16,410 nt of DNA, from contig JAEXCG010000016.1 in assembly GCA_023402355.1 (NCBI GenBank), positions 1 to 16,410 on the forward strand, given 5' to 3'. A program made the translations under genes and the position numbers. Below are positions 1 to 6,626 of this stretch, piece after piece; positions within the stretch are counted from its first letter, which is position 1, and every line of letters starts with the position of its first letter. Origin of the DNA: Bacillota bacterium. Lineage in GTDB: Bacteria; Bacillota; Clostridia; Christensenellales; Aristaeellaceae. The notes under the pieces are model-generated. The model ran no database searches. It was given only the letters and a program-made list of their open reading frames with translations, and had not been told where the DNA came from.

Positions 1-348
1 AGATGCCTGGCTTGTGCTGACTGCCCAATGAGAAAGCTTTGCACAAAGTCGGCTTCCGGCAGAACCATTCAGCGATCCGAAGCATTCTGGGCATATAGAG
101 CAGAGGCGCAGGCGCGTATTACGACGGTACTGGGTACGCAGCTTCGAATGAATCGTTCGATCCAGTCCGAGGGAATCTTTGGCGTGCTCAAACAGGATTG
201 GGGATTCAGGCGCTTCCTCAGACGTGGTTCAGTCAACGTGTTTACAGAAGTCCTCCTGTATCTCTTTGCCTTCAATGTAGCTAAACTGCATTCAAAAATT
301 CAGCGTCAAAAAGATGGCGTAATTATCCACCAGCTCAAGGCTTCGTAG
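1..348 (+). CDS. IS1182-like transposase, C-terminal fragment
   Basis: The reading frame is open from the first base of the window, so the 5' part lies outside it and the ATG at 28 is internal. It starts with a Cys cluster (CxxCxxC, then CTK) followed by GRTIQ. The later segment NRSIQSEGIFGVLKQDWGFR, then FRRFLRRG and AFNVAKLHSKIQ, is the conserved end of IS1182-family DDE transposases: the region with the catalytic Glu of the RSIQ-E-FG motif and the C-terminal helix. It ends in TAG. Base composition is clearly less GC-rich than the genes to the right, consistent with acquired DNA. Whether the upstream part is intact cannot be seen. The family call comes from motif recall, not a search. Confidence 0.85.
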   Translation, partial: RCLACADCPMRKLCTKSASGRTIQRSEAFWAYRAEAQARITTVLGTQLRMNRSIQSEGIFGVLKQDWGFRRFLRRGSVNVFTEVLLYLFAFNVAKLHSKIQRQKDGVIIHQLKAS

Positions 349-412
349 CAACGTGAAAATCGAATCTTTCTTCCGGCGAGTTCTGCCTCTGTTTTTCTCA
401 ATAAAGCAATGG

Positions 413-438
413 GGCTTATTAGGGTTAGCCTAATCGCC
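413..438. repeat. Imperfect inverted repeat downstream of transposase
   Basis: GGCTTATTAGG and CCTAATCGCC are separated by GTTAG and pair with one bulge, followed by TTATTA. This lies 65 bp after the transposase stop in AT-rich sequence. It could be a weak terminator or part of the right end of the insertion sequence. The matching left end is outside the window, so the element boundary cannot be fixed. Confidence 0.4.
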
Positions 439-480
439 TTATTATCCAACAAAACCTTCCCCCAAATACGCAATAACTTA

Positions 481-518
481 AAAAGAAACTGTCAAGCTAG
501 AAAACGCTAGCTTGACAG
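481..518 (-). terminator. Intrinsic terminator of the zinc-ribbon gene
   Basis: A perfect 12-bp inverted repeat (CTGTCAAGCTAG at 489-500 with CTAGCTTGACAG at 507-518) has a 6-nt loop. Read on the minus strand it is followed by TTTCTTTT. It begins 14 bp after the stop codon of the zinc-ribbon gene. Confidence 0.85.
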
Positions 519-532
519 CCCCTCCTTGCATC

Positions 533-823
533 TTAGTAGCGGCTCTGACGGTTGCGCTCGAAGCAATCGCGGCAGTAGACGGGCTTGTCGCCACGGGGCT
601 GGAAGGGCACCTGGGTGGTGCAGCCGCAGCCGTCGCAAACGACTTCGTACATCTGGCGCTCCGGGCGGTTGCCGCCGTTCTGGGCGCGGCGGGCAGCACG
701 GCAGTTCGGGCAGCGGCTGGGCTCGTTCTGGAAGCCCTTCTCCGCGTAGAAAGCCTGCTCGGAAGCAGAGAAAACGAATTCGGCACCGCACTCGCGGCAG
801 GTCAGCGTCTTGTCTTGATACAT
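533..823 (-). CDS. Double zinc-ribbon protein (zinc-ribbon / CxxCxxCC type), 96 aa
   Basis: A small basic protein with two likely zinc sites. Site one is Cys9-x2-Cys12 with Cys38-x2-Cys41. Site two is Cys63-x2-Cys66 (plus Cys68) with Cys84-x2-Cys87. The opening MYQDKTLTCRECGAEFVFSA and the C-terminal CRDCF resemble the short Firmicutes zinc-ribbon proteins annotated as 'zinc-ribbon domain containing protein', whose biochemical role is unknown; nucleic-acid binding is only a guess. I chose the ATG at 823 because GGAGGT stands just upstream at the right spacing and homologues begin with this MYQDK-like sequence. The frame stays open for 50 more codons upstream, but that part has no recognisable domain. 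The gene is monocistronic, with its own terminator. Confidence 0.88.
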   Translation of the reverse strand: MYQDKTLTCRECGAEFVFSASEQAFYAEKGFQNEPSRCPNCRAARRAQNGGNRPERQMYEVVCDGCGCTTQVPFQPRGDKPVYCRDCFERNRQSRY

Positions 824-971
824 AATAAAAAACCTCCTAAATTTCTTGTGCCTCACCCGATGACAACCCTGATGTGCTCCAGACGGACTTCCGGTCATCG
901 AACGAAGCGATAGACGAAGGAGGCCTTGAAATACGAACCGGGCAATACCTTGGTTGAGGTCCAACAACGAC

Positions 972-1000
972 ATTATAACACGTTTCCTCGGAAATAGCCA
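972..1000 (-). promoter_or_regulatory. Candidate promoter of the zinc-ribbon gene
   Basis: On the minus strand there is a perfect -10 TATAAT (972-977). The -35 region at 17 bp spacing (TGGCTA, 995-1000) is poor, matching 3 of 6 consensus bases. Transcription from here would give an untranslated leader of roughly 140 nt before the ATG at 823. I see no known riboswitch in that leader. Confidence 0.5.
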
Positions 1001-1054
1001 GCCTTTTTTTTAAAGAAATGTGCCAATTTCAGCCAAACGGCAAAAAACGATCAA

Positions 1055-1072
1055 ATTCGGCAGGATTCGGCA
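1055..1072. repeat. Tandem ATTCGGCA repeats upstream of the XRE gene
   Basis: ATTCGGCA occurs at 1055-1062 and 1065-1072, one helical turn apart, with a related AACGGCA just upstream at 1036-1042. The spacing suits a DNA-binding protein, and the adjacent XRE regulator is an obvious candidate for autoregulation. This is inference only. I found no convincing -35/-10 pair for the XRE gene. The remaining bases between the two genes (824-1154) hold no other ORF I would defend. Confidence 0.35.
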
Positions 1073-1154
1073 AAATGAGGTCGAATCTAAACAAAAAATC
1101 GTCCACGTTCGCGTCGGTTCGTATCGGTCCGCCGAACGAAAAAGGAGCTATCGT

Positions 1155-1472
1155 ATGAATTATGTATCGCTGGGTCAACGCATTAGGAAGAAGCGTCAAA
1201 CTCTCCACTGGACTCAGGCCCAACTGGCGCAGGCTGTAGGGCTGTCCGTCTCCTTTCTGGGGCATATCGAACGCGGCAGCCGCAAGGCCAGCCTGGAAAC
1301 GCTGGTTTCCATCTGCAACGTGCTCGACATCTCCCCCGCCTATCTGCTCGAGGAATCGCTCACCATCACCGACAAGACGCCGATGCCCGACGCGCTGAGC
1401 GATCGTCAACGCGTCGCGCTCAATCAGATCGTCCACTATCTGGACACCTGGAACGAATCCGGCTCCAGATAA
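1155..1472 (+). CDS. XRE-family helix-turn-helix regulator, 105 aa
   Basis: The N-terminal Cro/CI-type HTH (about residues 6-62) is clear: LGQRIRKKRQTLHWTQAQLA, then GLSVSFLGHIERGSRKASLE (recognition helix region), then L-I-C-NVLDISPAYLL. The C-terminal 40 residues are a short tail with no known effector domain. The protein probably binds DNA as a dimer; its target is unknown. I chose the ATG at 1155, not the in-frame ATG at 1020, because AAAGGAG at 1141-1147 is properly spaced and homology begins here. It is a single-gene unit ending in a strong terminator. The direct repeats about 85 bp upstream may be its operator. Confidence 0.9.
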   Translation: MNYVSLGQRIRKKRQTLHWTQAQLAQAVGLSVSFLGHIERGSRKASLETLVSICNVLDISPAYLLEESLTITDKTPMPDALSDRQRVALNQIVHYLDTWNESGSR

Positions 1473-1475
1473 TTG

Positions 1476-1503
1476 AAAGCCGCCTTTATCGGGCGGCTTT
1501 TTT
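1476..1503 (+). terminator. Intrinsic terminator of the XRE gene
   Basis: AAAGCCGCC (1476-1484) pairs with GGCGGCTTT (1492-1500), followed by a run of six T ending at 1503. It starts right after the XRE stop codon. Confidence 0.92.
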
Positions 1504-1512
1504 GACGCCATC

Positions 1513-1539
1513 AAAAACGGCGCAGCTTTCGCTGCGCCG
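1513..1539 (-). terminator. Intrinsic terminator of the beta-propeller gene
   Basis: CGGCGCAGC (1518-1526) and GCTGCGCCG (1531-1539) form a perfect 9-bp stem with a TTTC loop. On the minus strand it is followed by TTTTTGA. It lies 34 bp beyond the stop of the large minus-strand gene. Together with the XRE terminator it separates the two convergent genes. Confidence 0.88.
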
Positions 1540-1572
1540 AAAATGTCCGCGCGTCTTTTCAAAGGCGCTTTC

Positions 1573-4134
1573 TTATTTGAGCCTGACGCCGCAGATTCTG
1601 CCGGTCGTCGTGCCGACCACGACCATGTCGTTGTAGGCGGCGGGCGAGCCGACGATCGGGGCGCCCAGCGCCACCGTCGACAGCGTCGAGCCGGTGAAGC
1701 CGTCCATCAGGCGCAGCGTGCCGTTCGTATCGCCCTGCACGATGTAGCCCTTGCCGTCGGTGGTGTAAACCGCGGTCGGAGAAGAGTAGGAGTACGCGTC
1801 CAGCGGCTGATTCCACAATTCTTCGCCCGTCTGCTTGTCCAGCGCGATGACGGAGGCCATTTCCTCCTCGCCGGTCTGGTTGATCGTGTAGACCACCATG
1901 TCGCTGATGTCGCCCTGGCCGACGATCGGCGAGGACATCGCGCCGGCCGTGTTGTCGCTGGAATACTTGCACTTGATCGTGTACTCCCATTCCAGCACGC
2001 CCGTCAGCGCGTCATAGCGGCGAATCGAGACGTCCCCGCTGCGCTCGCGCTTCTGGATGGTGTTCGCCGTATACAGCGCGAGGGTCCCGTCGCCCTCGTC
2101 TTCCAGCGCGACCGTCGAGCAGGTGGCGTCCGTCACGTCCACCGCCCACAAGCACTCCAGGGTGTTCAGGTCCACGCACTGTAGCACGCCCAGATTGTCC
2201 GCGAAGTAGGCGTAATTGCCGTACATCGCCACGCTGCTCACGATGCCCTGCGTGCCCTTGAGATTGCTCTTGTAGCGGTAAGCGACCGTTTCGGGATCGA
2301 TCTTGAGCGTGCCCTCCGCGAGGTCGAACTCCGTGTTGAGGGCGATCGTGTAGAGCAGGCCGTTTTCTCCGGTGTAGACGAGGGTGTTTGAATCGCGCTC
2401 CAGCAAGGCGGAGCTGTCCACCGCGCCGCTGGACACGTTCGCCAGCGCGTTGCGGCCGCTTTCAAAGTAAATCTGCGACTGGTCGATCAGGTTGTACACG
2501 CGCATGCCGATCGTGCCGGTGTTGCTCCGAAGCTGGGAAATGCCCTGGCCCGCGAACAGCATCGGGTAGCCGTTCGTGTCCACCGCCGCGCTCGCGCGGA
2601 AGGGGTAGCCCAGCTCGATCGGGTCGCGGGTAGGCTTGCCGTCGTCCAGGTCGAGGAAGTAGACCTTGCCGTCCATCGCGGGCAGGATGACCTCCTTGAG
2701 CCCGGTGATCGACTTCTTGGAATCCTTGAGGTTCATCATCTCGCGGATTTCCTTGTGCCACTTGACGATCAGCGGCTGGCCCGTCCAATCCGAGCCCTGA
2801 TAGATCGTCTTCCCTTCGCCCGCGACCATGCCGGTCTTGCTCGACCAGGCGAGCTCCAGCGTCTCGTCGCTGATATCGGCCGCGCCAAAGGAAGCGTTCT
2901 GGCGCATCGGGCCATTGCGGAAGGTCAGCACGCCGTCCTGGCGGCCGTATTTCTCGGGATCGCCCATGGAAATCTTCTGCGAGGCGCTTTCCTGCTCCGT
3001 GCCCTTCGCGATCACGGAAGTCGTCATGCCGAGCAGCTCGGGCTCCGCGCTCGCATCCGGCTCAACCCTGGAAACCTGATACGGCACAGGCGTCGGAGTC
3101 GGCGTGGGCGTAGGAACCGGGGTCGGGGTCGGCGTAGGCGTCGGGCTCGGCGTGGGCGTCGGGGTCGGGGTCGCCGTGGGCTCGGGCGTCGGCGTAGGAG
3201 CCGCCGTCGGCTCGACGGTCGCCGTAGGCTCCGGCGTCGGCTGCGCGGTCGGGGCCTGCGTCGGCTGCGCCGTCGGCTCAGATTCGGGTTGCGCCGTCGG
3301 CTCGCTCGTCTGCATCAGCGACGCCGGCTCCGCCGCCTGGGGCTCGAGCACCATCACGGCCGTGGCCGCGCTCTGCGCCTCCTCCATGGCCCAGGCGGAA
3401 TCCGAACCGGCATAGGCGAGCACCGCGCCCTCGTACGCCTCGTCGAACGTCACCGGAATGCCCCACACGAGGCCCTCCGGCGCATCCACCACCTGGAACT
3501 GCACGCCGTCCTGCGGCACGAGCGCAATCTGCTTGCCCGTGTTGCTCACGAGCTGCACCCTGGAGGCGTTCTTGGAGGTCTTCACCGTAAAGACGATCTG
3601 CCCGCCGGCGTCGATGGTCTGCGGCTCGGCCGTCATCTCAAACGCCGAATAGGCGGTCATGTCGTCCTGTGTGGCGGCAAAGCCCACCTTTTCGAGCAGC
3701 GAATCGCGCAGTTCCGGCATGAAGAACCAGCCGAAAACGCACAGCGCCAGCACGGCGAACAGAGCGATCAGCGCCGCGATCAGGCAGCCCTTGCCCTTGC
3801 CGGGGCGGGAAGGCTGCTCGTCCAGATCCGACTCGTCCTCAAACCCGTCCGTATCGTCGAAGTCATAATCCATGCCGCCCATGGCATATCCTTCATCGTC
3901 CGGGTCGGGGCGCTTGGTCGCGCGAATGCCGGGCGGCGGCGTGCGGCGCATCGGCGCCGGCTCCTCGTCCCTCGCAGGAGGCTCCACGGATGCGGGCTCC
4001 TTCGGCAGGTTCATCTCCGCGTCCGGCTCGTCCAGATTCGGGCGGCGGCGGCGACGGCGGCGCGGCTCGCCGCTTTCCTGCTCTTCCTGCCCGGCGCGGT
4101 CGATGTCATAGCCTTCGCCAAACTGATCGTTCAA
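1573..4134 (-). CDS. Membrane-anchored PQQ-like beta-propeller protein with PT-rich linker, 853 aa
   Basis: Residues 1-115 form a charged, probably disordered cytoplasmic tail with an Arg run (25-31) and acidic stretches. One transmembrane helix follows at about 117-139. Residues 160-265 look like a beta-rich extracellular domain. Residues 278-351 are a Pro-Thr linker. From about 380 to the end there are repeated beta-propeller blades of the PQQ/outer-membrane-BamB type, with phrases such as GKVYFLDLDDGKPT, NYAYFADNLGVLQCVDLNTL, VIALDKQTGEELWNQPLDAY and TNGTLRLMDGFTGSTL. No catalytic residues can be assigned, so a binding or scaffold role outside the cell is likelier than an enzyme. The start is TTG at 4134, with AAGGGG 10 bp upstream and no in-frame ATG nearby. 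It is monocistronic. Dehydrogenase activity cannot be excluded but lacks support. Confidence 0.85.
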   Translation of the reverse strand: MNDQFGEGYDIDRAGQEEQESGEPRRRRRRRPNLDEPDAEMNLPKEPASVEPPARDEEPAPMRRTPPPGIRATKRPDPDDEGYAMGGMDYDFDDTDGFEDESDLDEQPSRPGKGKGCLIAALIALFAVLALCVFGWFFMPELRDSLLEKVGFAATQDDMTAYSAFEMTAEPQTIDAGGQIVFTVKTSKNASRVQLVSNTGKQIALVPQDGVQFQVVDAPEGLVWGIPVTFDEAYEGAVLAYAGSDSAWAMEEAQSAATAVMVLEPQAAEPASLMQTSEPTAQPESEPTAQPTQAPTAQPTPEPTATVEPTAAPTPTPEPTATPTPTPTPSPTPTPTPTPVPTPTPTPTPVPYQVSRVEPDASAEPELLGMTTSVIAKGTEQESASQKISMGDPEKYGRQDGVLTFRNGPMRQNASFGAADISDETLELAWSSKTGMVAGEGKTIYQGSDWTGQPLIVKWHKEIREMMNLKDSKKSITGLKEVILPAMDGKVYFLDLDDGKPTRDPIELGYPFRASAAVDTNGYPMLFAGQGISQLRSNTGTIGMRVYNLIDQSQIYFESGRNALANVSSGAVDSSALLERDSNTLVYTGENGLLYTIALNTEFDLAEGTLKIDPETVAYRYKSNLKGTQGIVSSVAMYGNYAYFADNLGVLQCVDLNTLECLWAVDVTDATCSTVALEDEGDGTLALYTANTIQKRERSGDVSIRRYDALTGVLEWEYTIKCKYSSDNTAGAMSSPIVGQGDISDMVVYTINQTGEEEMASVIALDKQTGEELWNQPLDAYSYSSPTAVYTTDGKGYIVQGDTNGTLRLMDGFTGSTLSTVALGAPIVGSPAAYNDMVVVGTTTGRICGVRLK
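3082..3303 (-). repeat. Pro-Thr codon repeat (linker of the propeller protein)
   Basis: This is a run of near-hexameric units coding for PT, PTP, EPTA and AQPT (residues 278-351). On the plus strand it reads as repeated GGCGTCGG-like units. It is low-complexity coding DNA that probably spans the cell wall as a rigid stalk, and it is a likely site of repeat-number variation. Confidence 0.85.
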
Positions 4135-4172
4135 AATCGTTACACCCCTTTTCTGATTGTGCCCCCGCGCAG

Positions 4173-4188
4173 GGAGCGAAAACGCTCC
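4173..4188 (-). other. Small hairpin in the propeller gene leader
   Basis: GGAGCG (4173-4178) and CGCTCC (4183-4188) pair around an AAAA loop, about 40 nt before the TTG start in the ~108-nt leader. There is no T run, so it is not a terminator. A role in translation or mRNA stability is possible but unproven. Confidence 0.4.
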
Positions 4189-4249
4189 GTCCGGTGCTGT
4201 ATGCGCCCCGGCGGCGCGTATAGCAAAACAAGCGGATCATACTTCATTT

Positions 4250-4278
4250 ATTATACAGAAGGAAACGGAAATACTCAA
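4250..4278 (-). promoter_or_regulatory. Promoter of the beta-propeller gene
   Basis: On the minus strand: -35 TTGAGT (4273-4278), 17 bp spacer, perfect -10 TATAAT (4250-4255). This is a strong sigma-A-type promoter. It sets a leader of about 108 nt. Confidence 0.8.
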
Positions 4279-4416
4279 CGTTTTTTTCATTTTTCACGGC
4301 CATTTTGACTTATTTCGCCATCTATTGCGAGCGTCTTCACCGTTTCACATTCCCGCGGATGCGCGCATACATTGAAATGGGCCATCGAAAACAGAATACC
4401 ATGGAGGGATGCAGCT

Positions 4417-4782
4417 ATGGAAAACCCGTCTCCGTTCGATCTCCTGCAGGGCGCGGCGGTCCCCTTCTCCCATCTCACCGATACCCAGCGCTTTGACCGC
4501 TGGCGAGAAATTCAAAGCATTTCGCCGCGCCAGCAGCCCGTTCCCCGCGAAGACGCCGCGCCCGCAGCCGTTCAAGCGGTCCCCGCGGTCGCGGCGGACG
4601 AACCGCCCGCCCCGGCCCCGGAGCCCGAAACAGGGGGCGCGCGCCCTGATGCGCAGCCGGAGCAGAGGGCGCAGCGTTCCGCTCCGGCGCCGAAGCCCCA
4701 CAGGAACTATTATGACAGTATCATTCAAAAACATACACTTGCGGCCAATCAAACCGTGTTCATACCCGTCACAAAGCCCTGA
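4417..4782 (+). CDS. Unrecognised Ala/Pro-rich protein, 121 aa
   Basis: I do not recognise this family. The first ~50 residues (MENPSPFDLLQGAAVPFSHL, then RFDRWREIQSISPRQ) look like a short ordered motif. The middle (about 50-95) is an Ala/Pro/Glu-rich, probably disordered stretch. The tail YYDSIIQKHTLAANQTVFIP may fold again. There is no signal peptide or membrane segment. I chose the ATG at 4417 because GGAGGG (4403-4408) sits 8 bp upstream; the ATG at 4372 lacks an RBS. Its 3' end overlaps the convergent gene by 14 bp. I found no convincing promoter. It is likely real because of the RBS and clean frame, but function is unknown. Confidence 0.6.
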   Translation: MENPSPFDLLQGAAVPFSHLTDTQRFDRWREIQSISPRQQPVPREDAAPAAVQAVPAVAADEPPAPAPEPETGGARPDAQPEQRAQRSAPAPKPHRNYYDSIIQKHTLAANQTVFIPVTKP

Positions 4783-5404
4783 ACCTGTCCGGCAGAAAAA
4801 AGACGCCGTCCCTGTGCGCAGCTCCGGGCGCCAGCGGCAGGGGCGGCCAGGCCGCCGCACGGAAGGTCTGCCCCACCGGGACGCCGTCCTGGAAGAGCAG
4901 CTCTCTGCGCGCATCCGGCGGGGCGGAAACGCGCACGATTCCCGCTTCCGCGCGCTCGGGCGCGGCTTTTTCTTCTATTATATTGTGCTGCGCGGGCTGC
5001 GCCGCCTCTGCCGCGCCTGCTTCCTGTTCCGGCATCTCCCGCTCCGGCTCGTCCGCTCGCGGCGTATAGACGGCGCTCAGCCTAGCGCGGAGCGCCAGCG
5101 CGCTCTGCGTACAGCCCCTTAGAAAGCCCAGGGCGGCGATTTGTCCGTCCGTCGTACAAAGCGCAAGTCCCTGCGCGCGCGCTGCCGCAACCGCCTGCGC
5201 CCGCGTCCCTTTTTGGGCGCTCCAGGTGCCGATCCGCCGGGCGCAGCCCTGCTCGATGAGCACGACGTCGAGCGTCTGCCCGCCCAAATCCTGAGTACAC
5301 TGGATGCTCAGCTGGAGCTTACCGTCCCTCTCCTGCCAGACGGCCGCCCCGCACGCGGTGCCGTCGGGCCTTTTGACCGTCACGATCTGCCTGCAATACG
5401 CCAT
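4769..5404 (-). CDS. Unrecognised protein with N-terminal beta-rich domain, 211 aa
   Basis: Unrecognised. Residues 1-115 look like a compact beta-rich domain (RQIVTVKRPDGTACGAAVWQ, then LQLSIQCTQDLGGQTLDVVL), with an alpha-helical Ala-rich segment and Cys residues at 4, 18, 36, 54, 83 and 98. Residues 116-155 are an acidic, Ala-rich linker. The C-terminal ~55 residues include LLFQDGVPVGQTFRAAAWPP and end in a hydrophobic/aromatic patch. There is no signal peptide or TM helix, so it is probably cytoplasmic. The start at 5404 has GGGGAGG just upstream. The alternating small beta domain plus linker is reminiscent of some Clostridia envelope or sporulation accessory proteins, but I cannot name one. 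It converges on and overlaps the preceding gene. Confidence 0.65.
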   Translation of the reverse strand: MAYCRQIVTVKRPDGTACGAAVWQERDGKLQLSIQCTQDLGGQTLDVVLIEQGCARRIGTWSAQKGTRAQAVAAARAQGLALCTTDGQIAALGFLRGCTQSALALRARLSAVYTPRADEPEREMPEQEAGAAEAAQPAQHNIIEEKAAPERAEAGIVRVSAPPDARRELLFQDGVPVGQTFRAAAWPPLPLAPGAAHRDGVFFLPDRFRAL

Positions 5405-5479
5405 AGCGTCCTCCCCTGCCGCGACGCGGCCATTTTCTTTTTCCCGCCATGCTTATGCCAAACGTTCACATTTTAGCGC

Positions 5480-5509
5480 TTGATCTTCCCCCGGGAGGAA
5501 TGATATAAT
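5480..5509 (+). promoter_or_regulatory. Promoter of the VanW gene
   Basis: -35 TTGATC (5480-5485), 18 bp spacer, perfect -10 TATAAT (5504-5509). It lies about 60 bp upstream of the GTG start. Confidence 0.75.
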
Positions 5510-5571
5510 AAAATGACACTCCGCGTTTACCGGCAAGATGCCGTCCCTTCATATTATATAGGAGGCTTTTC

Positions 5572-6573
5572 GTGAAACGAATTTTCATTTTTCTGCTCGC
5601 CCTGTCGCTGATCCTCTGTTCCCTGCCCCTTGCGGGCCTGGCCGCGCCGGAAATCCTCTACACGGGCGTAACCCTCAAAAGCGTGACGCTGCGCGCCGAG
5701 GAGAGCAAGGACAGCGCCTCGCTGGGCGTCTTAAAGGAAAAGGAGCGCGTCGGCATCATCGACTACTCGCCCGAATGGCTGCACGTCTATACCGAGGACA
5801 AGGGCGACGGCTACGTCAAGCGTCAAAACGTCACGGACATCACGCCCCTGGACCCGGAAAACACGCCGCCCTACGGCGCGGTGCTGCACACCCAGGTGGC
5901 GACGGTCAAGACGGAATCCCCGGTCTATACGGCGATGGACACCTCCTCGGAGGCCCTGTGCACCGTCACGCCCGGAAGCCGCATCTCCTTCTGGTACATC
6001 GAGGACGGCTGGATCGTCATCCCCTATCAGCGCAAGATCGGCTATCTGCCCGCCTCTGTGATCGAGAACTTGGAACCGGTCGCGCCGAGCGCCGAATACG
6101 CCGAAAGCGGCGACATCCTCGCCGCTTTCACCAGCTTCTACAAGGTCAAGCAGACCGAGATGAACAAGGGCCGCATGGTCAACATCGACGTGGCCTGCGA
6201 CTACATCTCCATCGACATGGAGCCGGGCCAGACCTTTTCCTTCAACGGCATCGCCGGACCCTACAGAAAAGCCCGAGGCTATCAGGCGGCCCCGGTGCTG
6301 ATCGACGGCACCACGATGCCCGGCTACGGCGGCGGCACCTGCCAGGTTTCCACCACCCTGTACAACGTGCTGCTTCAGCTCTGGGACGGCATCACCATTC
6401 TCCATCGCCGTCCCCATGGGAGCTTTGGGGCCAGCTACGTGCCTCACGGTGTGGACGCCGCGGTCGGCAACGACAAGCTCGACCTGATCTTTCAAAACGA
6501 TTACGGCTTTCCCATCCACATCGACGCCAGCGCCAAGGACGGCGCGCTCTTCATCGCCATTCGAAAGGCCTGA
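5572..6573 (+). CDS. Secreted VanW-domain protein with two SH3-like domains, 333 aa
   Basis: An N-terminal signal peptide (residues 1-24, KR then a long hydrophobic core, cleavage near GLA-AP) directs export. Two bacterial SH3-like domains follow, at about 30-90 (TGVTLKSVTLRAEESKDSAS is the typical opening strand) and 105-165. The C-terminal VanW domain (about 180-333) carries the hallmark YGGGTCQVSTTLYNVLLQL at 252-270 and the later PHGVDAAV and FPIHI segments. VanW proteins occur in vancomycin-resistance clusters and widely in Clostridia; the biochemical function is not established. The SH3 domains suggest binding to cell wall. The start is GTG at 5572 with GGAGG 6 bp upstream. It stands alone, not in a van cluster, so a resistance role should not be assumed. 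Confidence 0.93.
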   Translation: MKRIFIFLLALSLILCSLPLAGLAAPEILYTGVTLKSVTLRAEESKDSASLGVLKEKERVGIIDYSPEWLHVYTEDKGDGYVKRQNVTDITPLDPENTPPYGAVLHTQVATVKTESPVYTAMDTSSEALCTVTPGSRISFWYIEDGWIVIPYQRKIGYLPASVIENLEPVAPSAEYAESGDILAAFTSFYKVKQTEMNKGRMVNIDVACDYISIDMEPGQTFSFNGIAGPYRKARGYQAAPVLIDGTTMPGYGGGTCQVSTTLYNVLLQLWDGITILHRRPHGSFGASYVPHGVDAAVGNDKLDLIFQNDYGFPIHIDASAKDGALFIAIRKA

Positions 6574-6584
6574 TCACAAAATCA

Positions 6585-6620
6585 GGAAGCCGCCTTTGCA
6601 AAAGCGCAGAGGCGGCTTCC
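6585..6620. terminator. Shared hairpin between VanW and YdcF genes
   Basis: GGAAGCCGCC (6585-6594) and GGCGGCTTCC (6611-6620) form a perfect 10-bp stem with a 16-nt loop that can pair further. The genes on both sides converge on it. T-richness downstream is modest on either strand, so it probably acts as a bidirectional but less classical terminator. Confidence 0.65.
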
Positions 6621-6626
6621 CCTATA

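Noticed and set aside
1020..1154. 45-codon N-terminal extension of the XRE protein
   Set aside because: It lacks an RBS and domain similarity. The ATG at 1155 has a well-placed AAAGGAG.
3082..3303. Repeated GGCGTCGG-like units that look array-like
   Set aside because: The units are contiguous and hexamer-based without unique spacers, and they code for the PT linker. Not a CRISPR array.
2755..4308. 517-codon plus-strand frame, Arg/Gly-rich
   Set aside because: It is antisense to the propeller gene. The Arg-Gly-Arg runs are the reverse of the PT and acidic codons, and it has no RBS or family similarity.
5572..6573. Vancomycin-resistance locus
   Set aside because: Only a VanW-domain gene is present. 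There is no ligase, dehydrogenase, dipeptidase or VanRS pair in the window.
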